Source: Phycisphaeraceae bacterium
GTDB lineage: Bacteria; Planctomycetota; Phycisphaerae; Phycisphaerales; UBA1924
Length of the DNA stretch: 64,000 nucleotides
NCBI GenBank assembly: GCA_019636795.1
Contig: JAHBWW010000003.1
Span: 310,001-374,000, forward strand
Reading direction: 5' to 3'
The notes under the pieces were generated by a model. It was given only the letters and a program-made list of their open reading frames with translations, did not search any database and was not told the origin of the DNA. Numbering within the stretch: position 1 is the stretch's first letter; every line of letters starts with the position of its first letter. This document shows, one piece after another, positions 49,473 through 58,065 of the stretch. The translations under genes were made by a program, and so were the position numbers.

Positions 49473-51512
49473 TCAGGGGCAGCCTTCGCTAAACGCATTG
49501 AGATAGGCCAGCAGATCGAAAATGTTGAGCGCTCCGTCCGGAACCAGATCTGCTGCCATGTTCCCCGACGAGAACCATTCGAGAAACAACTGCACATCGA
49601 AGAAGTCGACCAACCCGTCGCCATTGACATCCGCGATACACCGAGCGCAGTCTGCCACGTCGAGGATCAGCAGCCCATCGGTGCCGTTGGCCAGATACGC
49701 ATAGTTGTCATCGACATCCACGCCCAAAACAGTGTTGCCAGTCTGATACACAGAACGACGTACCGGCGCGCCTGGCACACTCACATCAATGATCTCAAGC
49801 CCACCCGATGAGTTTGCGACATACGCAAGATCTCCGACAACCTTCACATCCCATGGAAATGTGGTCTGTACCGAACCGAGCACGACCGGATTGGCAGGAT
49901 TGCTCACGTCGACGAGTTCGAGACCCTGGAACAGCACGCCGACATACGCGATTGTGCCATGCACCGCGACAGAACGTGAAAACCAAGGCAGGTCAAGATC
50001 CCCTACGACAAGAGGTGCCTGCGGGTCCGAAACATCCAACACAAACAACCCGCGGGTATTGGCTGCCACATAAGCGTAATCGCCCACGACATCGACCGCA
50101 CTGGCAAGGTCCGGTGTCGATACTTCCGCGAGAATCAGCGTCGCGCCGGGATCGGTCACGTCCACAATCCTCAAAGCGTCGCTGTCAGCAACGTACGCAA
50201 TCGAGCCGACGACCTTCACCCCTACCGCACTCCCGGGCGTATCCGCGATGCCCAGAAGGGCGGGTTTGAACGGATCCGAGACGTCATAGATGTGCACCCC
50301 ACTCAGTTCCGTTGCAACATACACCAGCGACCCCACGACATCAACGTCCTGCGCCGATCCGATGGTCTCGTCAGACCCCACTCCGACCGGCAGCGTGGGA
50401 TCAGTCACATCGATCACACGCAGCCCGCCCGAACGATCAGCGACATACGCAAATCCATCAACAATCTTCACTGAAGTCGCATCGCCAGGAGTATCGAACG
50501 CACTGACCAAAGGGGGAGTCTTGAGGACCGAGACATCGAGAATCTGGAGTCCCGTCCGATCGTCGGCCACATACGCGACCGAACTCAGGATCGCGATGCC
50601 CCACGCATTGCCCGGCGTCTCGAACCAGCCCGCAAGCGTCGGAGATGTGGGTACAGAGATGTCAATGACCTGAAGCCCGCCTGTGTCGTCCGCGACGTAT
50701 GCCATGTCGCCCGCAACGGTGACGCGACGCGCAATCCCCGGCGTATCAAACACGCCAAGCAGCGTCGGCGACGCCGGATTTGAGACGTTGACAATGACAA
50801 GCCCGCCCTCGGAGTCTGCGACATAGGCCGTCGTCCCGACAACGTGCACCCCGAGTGCGCGCCCGGCTGTGTTGTATGTGCCCAGCAGAACTGGCGCTGC
50901 TGGATTTGAGACATCGATCATCATCAGGCCCGTCAGACGATCTGCCACATAGGCGATCGATCCCGAAACCCAGACGCCTTGTGCGCGGTCTGGCGTGTCG
51001 TACGAACCAAGCAGTGTCGGATTCGACGGGTTCGTCACATCAACGATCTGAAGCCCGCTGATATTGTCTGCCAAGTACGCGATGTGGCCCACAACATGCA
51101 ACCCGAGTGAGCGATCTGGGGTGTCGTACGAGCCAACGATCGTCGGGCTTGCCGGGTTTGAGACATCGATGATCTGCAACCCGCCGAAGAAATCGGCAAC
51201 ATACGCAAGATTGCCCACCGCCTGCACAGCAAACGCGAAGTCGGGGGTGTCGAGACTGCCGAGAAGCGTTGGGTTTGCCCGGTTCGTCACGTCGATGATC
51301 TGCAAGCCACCCGCAACGTCAGCAACAAAAGCCCGCTGCCCGACAAGACTGACGTCAAAAGCCCGGTCCGGCGTATCGAACGAACCGAGGTAACTCCGCT
51401 CGACACACAGCAACCCGTCGGCATACACGTGGCCGCTCATCAACCCGCCCGCAGCCAGAGCAGATCCGAAAGCAAACGAACGAACACAACGACCAAAGCA
51501 ATGGCGTGACAT
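49473..51512 (-). CDS. Secreted LVIVD-repeat protein with GC-type dockerin
   Basis: 679 aa: signal peptide (residues 1-31, ends HVYA), then about 14 tandem LVIVD-type repeats of 40-45 residues, each with a (I/L)AYVAD...GGLQIIDVSNP.SP core, forming a beta-propeller-like array. The C-terminus holds a dockerin-like pair: CIADVNGDGLVDFFDVQLFL and LVPDGALNIFDLLAYLNAFS, ending GCP. The GC-type dockerin ending is characteristic of Phycisphaerales secreted proteins and probably serves anchoring. GGAG lies eight bases before the ATG at 51512; a TATACT at 51565-51570 could be its -10. Function of LVIVD repeats at the cell surface is not established. Confidence 0.9.
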   Translation of the reverse strand: MSRHCFGRCVRSFAFGSALAAGGLMSGHVYADGLLCVERSYLGSFDTPDRAFDVSLVGQRAFVADVAGGLQIIDVTNRANPTLLGSLDTPDFAFAVQAVGNLAYVADFFGGLQIIDVSNPASPTIVGSYDTPDRSLGLHVVGHIAYLADNISGLQIVDVTNPSNPTLLGSYDTPDRAQGVWVSGSIAYVADRLTGLMMIDVSNPAAPVLLGTYNTAGRALGVHVVGTTAYVADSEGGLVIVNVSNPASPTLLGVFDTPGIARRVTVAGDMAYVADDTGGLQVIDISVPTSPTLAGWFETPGNAWGIAILSSVAYVADDRTGLQILDVSVLKTPPLVSAFDTPGDATSVKIVDGFAYVADRSGGLRVIDVTDPTLPVGVGSDETIGSAQDVDVVGSLVYVATELSGVHIYDVSDPFKPALLGIADTPGSAVGVKVVGSIAYVADSDALRIVDVTDPGATLILAEVSTPDLASAVDVVGDYAYVAANTRGLFVLDVSDPQAPLVVGDLDLPWFSRSVAVHGTIAYVGVLFQGLELVDVSNPANPVVLGSVQTTFPWDVKVVGDLAYVANSSGGLEIIDVSVPGAPVRRSVYQTGNTVLGVDVDDNYAYLANGTDGLLILDVADCARCIADVNGDGLVDFFDVQLFLEWFSSGNMAADLVPDGALNIFDLLAYLNAFSEGCP

Positions 51513-51681
51513 GGGCATCTCTCCTCAATCCTAAACACATGAAAATCAAGGCTTTATGAAACCTAGTATAGCGGCTTCTCCCCATTGGGCGATGGCTTCG
51601 GTCGCAGAACCGCGTCTGACCCCGCGTGCGGAGCAAAAAGAGACCACTTCGGAGGTGTTACCGGAACTTGATGGTGCCAAA

Positions 51682-51702
51682 TGGGCGATCGCGATCAGCC
51701 CA
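51682..51702. other. GATCGCGATC-centred inverted repeat at a gene end
   Basis: TGGGC (51682-51686), the perfect palindrome GATCGCGATC (51687-51696), one unpaired A, and GCCCA (51698-51702). It covers the end of the TPR gene. No T-run; it may be a weak terminator or simply the GATC-rich composition of this genome. Confidence 0.3.
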
Positions 51703-53107
51703 AATGCCGGGTTTGGGGGCGCGCCGGGCGCGTCACCAGACCCTTGACGATGATCGCTCCGCGAAGGCACGCCCGCCCCATCCAGCGAGCGATCAGCCCC
51801 ACCGAATGGATGCGCAGGATCACGCACAAGCGTCGCATCGAAGCATCGTCAGGATCGATTACCCGACCCTGCCGGGCCCAATAGCGAGCCCGCAGCCACT
51901 CGCCACGTCGCAGGTGCGCGAGCGCGAGGTTGTGCATCGCTGGCACAAATCGCGGATTCAAACGCAGAGCGGCCTTTGCAGAATCGATGCCGGACTCGAG
52001 TTGCCCCATCTCCAGCATCGCCACGCTCATGTGATGCAAGGCTTTGTGATCGTTCGGGCGCAACTCCAGCAAGCGCTCGAAGACGCGCGACGCCTCTCGC
52101 GGCAGATCCGCATCGAGCAGAAGATGCCCCAACTCTTCAAGCGAAGAGGGGTCGGGCTTCGGCGATCGCGACTGGGCACGCAATTCCGTCTGAAGCAACT
52201 CTCTCGCGCGCCGCACATCGTCCGCGCTCCCCGACGACAGCAGCAGATCCGCCAACTGACGCCTGGCGTCAGGATGATCCGGATCGAGTCGAATCACGAT
52301 ATCGAACGCCACGCATGCGTCGGCCGATCGCCCGTGGCGAATGGCCACTTCGCCCAGGGCAAAGTGTGCGTCAGGGTGATCCGGCTCGATCTCCAGCACG
52401 CGCCGATACTTCTCGCTCGCTTCATCGAGCCGATTCATGTCAACCAGCAAGTCACCAAGGTCGAGCAAAGTTTCAATATCACCAGGATCCTGCCGCAGTT
52501 CGCGCTGATACAGCTGCCGCGCCCGTTCCTGCCGCCCCGTCTCGGCATATGCCTGAGCCAGTCGAGCGTTGATCCGGAGGAGTTCAGGGTCCAGCCTCGA
52601 CGCCTCACGCAAGCACCAGATCGCACGATCAAAATCGCGACGTTCGAGCAACGACTCCGCCATTGCTGCATACAACTCCGCGTTGTTCTGGTCGATCTGC
52701 TGACCCATGAAGAACGCGACTTCTGCCTGCTCGTGCTCACCGAGTTCCGTCAGTGCGTCAATCTTGTGTACCAGAGGTGTTACAGAGTTCGGGTCGAGCT
52801 TTTCGGCGCGCTCGATCCAGAACAGCGCGTCAGCTGCACGCCCGTCACGCACCAGATTCATCCCGACTGCAAGCGCTGATTGCGCATCGTCGTCGCGCAA
52901 TTCATGACACACCCGAAACGCATCCGCAGCGTCCTTGTGCCTGCCAGCAGCTTCGAGAGTCAGACCAAGATTGAAGTGCCATTCGGGTTGGTACGGATTC
53001 AGGGCCAATGCATGACGAAGTTCGGACTCGGCTTCATCCCACCGGCCCGCCTCGTAGTGCTCGTGGGCACGCTCGACATGATCTTCAGCGTCAACCCAGT
53101 CGTTCAC
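51695..53107 (-). CDS. TPR-repeat protein
   Basis: 470 aa, soluble, with about ten tetratricopeptide repeats: AHEHYEAGRWDEAESELRHA near the N-terminus, LAQAYAETGRQERARQLYQR, LGDLLVDMNRLDEASEKYRR, LGEVAIRHGRSADACVAFDI, LGHLLLDADLPREASRVFER and LALAHLRRGEWLRARYWARQ. These scaffolds mediate protein-protein contacts, with no enzyme motif. Start is GTG at 53107 after CAGGGAG, unusually close. Upstream by 135 bases lies the kinase-like gene, a possible functional partner. Confidence 0.8.
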   Translation of the reverse strand: MNDWVDAEDHVERAHEHYEAGRWDEAESELRHALALNPYQPEWHFNLGLTLEAAGRHKDAADAFRVCHELRDDDAQSALAVGMNLVRDGRAADALFWIERAEKLDPNSVTPLVHKIDALTELGEHEQAEVAFFMGQQIDQNNAELYAAMAESLLERRDFDRAIWCLREASRLDPELLRINARLAQAYAETGRQERARQLYQRELRQDPGDIETLLDLGDLLVDMNRLDEASEKYRRVLEIEPDHPDAHFALGEVAIRHGRSADACVAFDIVIRLDPDHPDARRQLADLLLSSGSADDVRRARELLQTELRAQSRSPKPDPSSLEELGHLLLDADLPREASRVFERLLELRPNDHKALHHMSVAMLEMGQLESGIDSAKAALRLNPRFVPAMHNLALAHLRRGEWLRARYWARQGRVIDPDDASMRRLCVILRIHSVGLIARWMGRACLRGAIIVKGLVTRPARPQTRHLG

Positions 53108-53242
53108 GACGACTCCCTGCTACGGACTCACCGAGCCCGCTCGTCATCATCGTACACAATCCCCGCCATCGCATCAATCCTGACCCCGCAAGTCCGAAAC
53201 CAGGATATCAAACCGACCCTCAGATCGTGGATATCGGAACTT

Positions 53243-54067
53243 TCAGCCGCCCGGAGTACGCGGATTGACCCGAACGGCCGTTCGCAACCTCTCGATCATG
53301 ATGCGTGCCGGTCCTGCCCGCACCACACCCTCGGGCGTCTCGGGCTGCGAAGGCAACGCCTGAATCGCATCCAAAGCCGACGCAAAACCGATTGCGGGGT
53401 CCAGAGCCATCTCGAACCAGTCATCCCAGACCCGATCGAGTCGCCGCACCAGTCGAGTGGCCCTGATCCGAGGTTCCTCTGCCGGCAGGCCCGTCAAGGC
53501 CCAGTATCCAATCATGGCCGCCGATCGAACCTCGTCGCGGACGATCTCTTCGTCCATCTCGACAAGTCGGTCCATACGCCGCCGCAGGCCATACAAATCG
53601 ATCGTGACGCTTCCATGACGATCGACCAGAATTTCTCGGATCGAGATCGGACCGTGACAGATTCCCCGTTCGTGAGCGTAGCGAATCGCATCGAGGATGT
53701 GCATGAGCGCACGCTCGACCTCATTCGGGCTCATGCGCCCACCCTTGAGTTCGACCAGTCGCTGCAACCCAAGCAATCCGTCCTCGCTGCCAAAGAAGGG
53801 TTCAACAGCCCAGACGGATGTCGAATAGGGATGCACTACTCGGCGAATGGCCGGCAGGTGCGAATGCTCAAAGGGCTCCACGCTCTCAAGCCACGACAGA
53901 ACCATCACCCGCTCGGATTTCTCCAGAACCGGACCAAACTCGTGCAGCGTCCAATCCGTCTGCTGCTCGGCATGACGGGCCAGCCAACGAGCCCCAAATG
54001 GAGAATCATCCAGCGAACGGGCGATGTGAAACGGCCCCACTGCCCGCACGTGGTCAATATGCGTCAT
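53243..54067 (-). CDS. Degenerate Ser/Thr protein kinase-like protein
   Basis: 274 aa with the fold of a Hanks-type kinase but altered key residues. The catalytic loop expected to read HRDxKxxN is HGPISIREILV here (Asp, Lys and Asn all changed), and the DFG position reads IDLYGLRRR. The helix before it (ALMHILDAIRYAHERGICHG) is typical. No clear glycine-rich loop or VAIK lysine is visible in the first 80 residues. It is probably a pseudokinase acting as a scaffold. ATG at 54067 after GAGGG. Divergent from the HEAT-like gene. Confidence 0.75.
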   Translation of the reverse strand: MTHIDHVRAVGPFHIARSLDDSPFGARWLARHAEQQTDWTLHEFGPVLEKSERVMVLSWLESVEPFEHSHLPAIRRVVHPYSTSVWAVEPFFGSEDGLLGLQRLVELKGGRMSPNEVERALMHILDAIRYAHERGICHGPISIREILVDRHGSVTIDLYGLRRRMDRLVEMDEEIVRDEVRSAAMIGYWALTGLPAEEPRIRATRLVRRLDRVWDDWFEMALDPAIGFASALDAIQALPSQPETPEGVVRAGPARIMIERLRTAVRVNPRTPGG

Positions 54068-54327
54068 GGACTCAACCCTCTTCGCAACTGCGGGAGATCA
54101 TCCTGATTCCCAAGCCAGCAGCGGAACCCAGCAATCCACGTCCAAACCGGTCCTCATATCGGTACTGCACCTCATCCATGACCGCAGTGCCGGAACCCAG
54201 CTGGACCAAGATAATGATAGCACACCACAGATAAGTCCGACGTGCAACCCCCTGTTTCGGAGTTTTCCACCGACGACTTCTTCCAGTCCCCCACCAACAT
54301 TGGGCATCGAGGCCGCAATAATCGCCC

Positions 54328-55944
54328 GTGAAGCGAAGCCTCGCAAACCTGTCAGTTCTCTCGACTCTGATTGCCCTCGCGGGGTCTGCGCCATCCTGCG
54401 CCCAAAAGCACACACGAACAGGTGACTTCACAGCCACCGATCACAGTGATGAATCCAATCCCAAATATCCAGAAGCACTGGCCACGACAACCGATCCCGT
54501 CGATATTGAACTCGATGGAGCCGTCGCTCAGGATCATGAACAGGACATCCTGGCGAGGTTGATTGAAACCGTAGCCGATGAGACGCTCGAAGCCGCCCAG
54601 CGCGTTGACGCGGCGCGAGTCCTGCTCGATCTCGGTCCGTCCGGCGCGGCCTCCGCACTGCTGACAGAGGCCGCCACGCGCGTACTCGTGCTTCAGGCGG
54701 TCGATGGAATAGCCAGTCGTGCGTGTTCTGTGCTCGAAGCCTCGCGCGACGCCGGGCTGAGCAACGAAGAACTCACCCAACTCATCACGATTGCCGCGGG
54801 CGCTCGCGACCAACGAGCCGCCGAGTGCATGATCAACGCGATTGCGAGCTCTGGGCCTGTCGCCGATCACGCGATGCGTTCGCTCCATCGCATGACAGGA
54901 CTTCCGCCCAGCAATGATCGGGATCGCTGGCACGCCTGGTGGACAAACGCTTCGCAACTCAGCACCGAGCAATGGAACCAAACGCTCATCGCGCAGTATG
55001 CCGATCGCATCGAACGCCTCGATAGTCGCCTGAGCGCACTAGACCGCATGGTTGTCGATCTGAATCGTCGCTTGTACTTCGTCGGCGACCAGACCGCCCG
55101 CGTCCAACTGCTCGCCGAGATGCTCGCGAGCGAACAACGCAGCGTCCAGTCGCTAGCCTTCGAGCTGGCCGACCGAGAACTTTCTGAAAATGTAACCCTT
55201 GGACCGGCCGTTGAAGACGCAGCGATTGCTCTGCTCACACACACCGAGCCTGAAGTCCGAGCCGCCGCTGCCCGACTCATCAATCGGCTTGCTCCGGCTC
55301 GCTCTGCAGCTCCGATGATCGCAGCGCTCATGGCCGAGACTTCACCCATCGCAGCCGAAGCCCTCTTGCTCGGAGTCGCGCGCTGGCCCGACGGGTCGCA
55401 GATTCCCGTCGTGCTGCGCTGGCTGCGCGAACCGCGAACCGTCGCACCCGCAGCCCAGGCAGGAGTCGCACTCTTCGATGCCGGACTGATCATCGGCGAC
55501 GGCCATCGCCAGGCCATTCGCGAGGCTCTGATGCCTCTTCCCGCTGAACCGAGTGCCGCCCGTCTGCTCTTGCTCTCGCTTGTAGGCTCCGACGCCGAAC
55601 GCTCGCTCATAGCCGATTTGCTCGACGCGACATCTGAACGAGTGCGTCAGGCAGCCATCGATGCTCTTGCTCGCACGCCCGAGTCCGCGACACTGCTGAT
55701 CGAACGTCTCGATCGAAACCCAACCTACTTGCCCGCGGCACTCATCGCGCTGGCCCGCCACAACCAACTCGTCCTTGTCGGCGACAGGTTTGATGCAATC
55801 GATGCATGGACACAAGCATTTGGCATGGCCACATCCGCGACGATCAAGGGAGTGCTCGCGCAGCAGATTCTGCGGCGTTTCGAGGTGTTTCTGTCAGAAG
55901 AAGACGCTGCCTTGTATCGTGCTTCAGCCGAACCCGGTGGATGA
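54328..55944 (+). CDS. Exported HEAT/armadillo-like repeat protein
   Basis: 538 aa with an N-terminal export signal (MKRSLANLSVLSTLIALAGS, then SAPSCAQ; the Cys could be a lipid site but the lipobox is not canonical). The rest is alpha-helical with HEAT-like units, for example TARVQLLAEMLASEQRSVQS, IALLTHTEPEVRAAAARLIN, and LIADLLDATSERVRQAAIDA. Such superhelices bind partner proteins. The GTG start at 54328 has no close RBS. The 260-base divergent gap to the kinase-like gene holds no recognised signal. Convergent with hutI 20 bases away. Confidence 0.72.
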   Translation: MKRSLANLSVLSTLIALAGSAPSCAQKHTRTGDFTATDHSDESNPKYPEALATTTDPVDIELDGAVAQDHEQDILARLIETVADETLEAAQRVDAARVLLDLGPSGAASALLTEAATRVLVLQAVDGIASRACSVLEASRDAGLSNEELTQLITIAAGARDQRAAECMINAIASSGPVADHAMRSLHRMTGLPPSNDRDRWHAWWTNASQLSTEQWNQTLIAQYADRIERLDSRLSALDRMVVDLNRRLYFVGDQTARVQLLAEMLASEQRSVQSLAFELADRELSENVTLGPAVEDAAIALLTHTEPEVRAAAARLINRLAPARSAAPMIAALMAETSPIAAEALLLGVARWPDGSQIPVVLRWLREPRTVAPAAQAGVALFDAGLIIGDGHRQAIREALMPLPAEPSAARLLLLSLVGSDAERSLIADLLDATSERVRQAAIDALARTPESATLLIERLDRNPTYLPAALIALARHNQLVLVGDRFDAIDAWTQAFGMATSATIKGVLAQQILRRFEVFLSEEDAALYRASAEPGG

Positions 55945-55964
55945 GTGCTCTCGCACATTGCGTG

Positions 55965-57176
55965 TTACCACACGATCTCTCCTGCAACAATCACACTCTC
56001 AACCGGATTCATGCCAAACGAGTGTGCCAGTTCACGTTCATCCTGCAATGAGAGCAGGATCAAATCCGCCCTGCACCCGGCCGCGATTCGCCCGCGATCG
56101 GTCAGACCCAGCACGTTCGTTGCATTGACCGTCGCACACGCAATCGCCTCTGATGGTGTGAGCCCAAGATACCGCGTTGCCAGCGCAATGGTCATCGGCA
56201 TCGATGAACATGGTGCCGATCCCGGATTGCAGTTGGTCGCGATGGCCAGCGCCCCGCCAAGATCGACAAATTGCCGGCCACTGGCGTAGCGCTGATCCAG
56301 ATGAAACCCCGAGCAGGGCAACATGACGCCATGCGTGCCTGACTCAGCAAGCTCCTGCAACCCCTCGTTCGTCGAAGCCTCGAGATGATCAACGCTGGCA
56401 AATCCCCGCTCCACCGCGATCGCTGTCATACCCAAAGCATTGAACTGATCCGCATGCACTCGACACGGATGCCCAAGATCCGCTGCCCGCTCAAACAGCC
56501 GCTCGCAATCGCGCACACTCCAGGCACCCTTCTCGCAATAGGCATCAATCGCAAGACCTGGAAACTCGGCATGCACTGCGTCGAGCGTCTCGCAAACCGT
56601 TCGCTCGACTGCGTTCGGCTCATCGGGGTCAATCGCATGCCCAATGCATGCCGTCTTGACAACCGTCCCGGGCCACTGGCTTGCTGCAAGGTCGATCGCA
56701 CGAAGCATCTTGAGTTCGGTGGCCGTGTCCAGACCGTACCCACTCTTGATTTCTATTGTCGTCGTTCCGGTCGCCAGTGCGCAGCGAAGCCTGCCGAGCA
56801 GGAGTTCTGCCAGTTCTGCCGTGCTGGCTGCACGCACGGCTCGCACGGTCGACATGATGCCGCCGCCTGCTGCGAGAATGTCGAGATACGTCGCGCCAGC
56901 CAGACGCTGCTCCCATTCGCCAACGCGAGAACCAGCCCAGCAAAGGTGCGTGTGACAATCGACAAAACCAGGCATGAGCACACATCCGTCCGCGTTGACT
57001 TCGTGATCGCCCGATTGCACACGCAGATTCTCGCCTATTGCTGCGACGCGGCCGCCTTCGCATCGCACATCACACACTACACGCACGCCCAGGTCGCGCA
57101 GTGCCCCTCCCCGCCTCGGACCTCCAGGACCATCGAGCGTCAGCACTCGTGCACGACGGATCATGAGCCCGCTCAT
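55965..57176 (-). CDS. hutI: Imidazolonepropionase HutI
   Basis: Hydrolyses imidazolone-5-propionate to N-formimino-L-glutamate in histidine breakdown; metal-dependent amidohydrolase. 403 aa: metal motif VDCHTHLCWAG, the family-specific GATYLDILAAGGGIMSTV, IEIKSGYGLD, HADQFNALG and DHLEAS, then IATNCNPGSAPCSS. At the last site the usual TDxNPG Asp (a metal ligand/catalytic residue in this family) is Asn. The ATG at 57176 overlaps the hutG stop (ATGA), so the two are coupled. Confidence 0.93.
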   Translation of the reverse strand: MSGLMIRRARVLTLDGPGGPRRGGALRDLGVRVVCDVRCEGGRVAAIGENLRVQSGDHEVNADGCVLMPGFVDCHTHLCWAGSRVGEWEQRLAGATYLDILAAGGGIMSTVRAVRAASTAELAELLLGRLRCALATGTTTIEIKSGYGLDTATELKMLRAIDLAASQWPGTVVKTACIGHAIDPDEPNAVERTVCETLDAVHAEFPGLAIDAYCEKGAWSVRDCERLFERAADLGHPCRVHADQFNALGMTAIAVERGFASVDHLEASTNEGLQELAESGTHGVMLPCSGFHLDQRYASGRQFVDLGGALAIATNCNPGSAPCSSMPMTIALATRYLGLTPSEAIACATVNATNVLGLTDRGRIAAGCRADLILLSLQDERELAHSFGMNPVESVIVAGEIVW

Positions 57177-58042
57177 GATTCCCGCTCCGCAAACGCCGCG
57201 AGAAACACAAGCAACAACCGTGCCGCGAGCCGCGCCGTCCGCCCGCCTTCATCGTGTTCCGGATTCAGTTCCATGATGTCGAAACATCGCACACGCTCGC
57301 ACGCCGCTGCTGCTCGCACCCATCGCTCACACTGCGCCGGAGACCACCCGCACGGATTCATTGCACTCACGCCCGGAGCATGCGCCGCATCGATCACGTC
57401 CAGATCAAGACTCACGAAGAGGTCGCCACTCGGCCACGGATCATCGGAATTGCACGGGTCGATGCGACCTCCGTGTGCGGCAAAGTACGCCGCATGTTCG
57501 GTCGAGTTTGAAAACACGTCCAGCCCGTGAACGTGCAGCGCACGAACATTGCACTCTTCGATCAGCGCGCGAAATGGCATGCCCGAGCCCGGTTCGGCCC
57601 GCACATCAAGATGCGCATCAAAGTACACCCCCGTCATCGGTGGATGCCGCTGCGCAACCGCGCGCACGAACGCAAACGTCAGATCGTGCCCGCCGCCGAT
57701 CGCTATGGGAAACAGCCCATGATCGAGCAGAGCGCTGGTCGCCAGCGTCACTCGCTCGTGCGTCTCATCGAGCGACCCTCCTGGCACAATATCACCAGCA
57801 TCGCAGACTCGAGGCCATGAATTCATCGCAGGTTCACGCGCGCCGTACTTCGCAAGTGCCGCTCGCAGTGCCCCGGGGCCCTGCGCTGCACCGGGTCGCC
57901 CACCGTTCATCCGCACGCCCATGTCGTCAGGGATTCCGATCAGGGCGATGCGTGCAGAGTCGGTAGGCGTCTCGCGAAGCAGGCTCGCAAAACGCGAACT
58001 CGGCGTGTCGGGCCAAACTGCTGGAATCGTATGCGGAATCAT
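57173..58042 (-). CDS. hutG: Arginase-family formimidoylglutamase HutG
   Basis: Hydrolyses N-formimino-L-glutamate to glutamate and formamide; dinuclear metal ureohydrolase fold. 289 aa with all three metal motifs: GGGHDLTFAFV, VYFDAHLDVRAEPGSGMPF and SLDLDVIDAAHAPGVSAMNP. The operon position directly before hutI supports HutG over arginase or agmatinase. No SD is visible before the ATG (58042), 23 bases after the glycerate kinase stop. The upstream hut genes, hutH and hutU, are not in the window. Confidence 0.88.
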   Translation of the reverse strand: MIPHTIPAVWPDTPSSRFASLLRETPTDSARIALIGIPDDMGVRMNGGRPGAAQGPGALRAALAKYGAREPAMNSWPRVCDAGDIVPGGSLDETHERVTLATSALLDHGLFPIAIGGGHDLTFAFVRAVAQRHPPMTGVYFDAHLDVRAEPGSGMPFRALIEECNVRALHVHGLDVFSNSTEHAAYFAAHGGRIDPCNSDDPWPSGDLFVSLDLDVIDAAHAPGVSAMNPCGWSPAQCERWVRAAAACERVRCFDIMELNPEHDEGGRTARLAARLLLVFLAAFAERES

Positions 58043-58065
58043 ATTGACAATCGTAGCGTGTCCGC

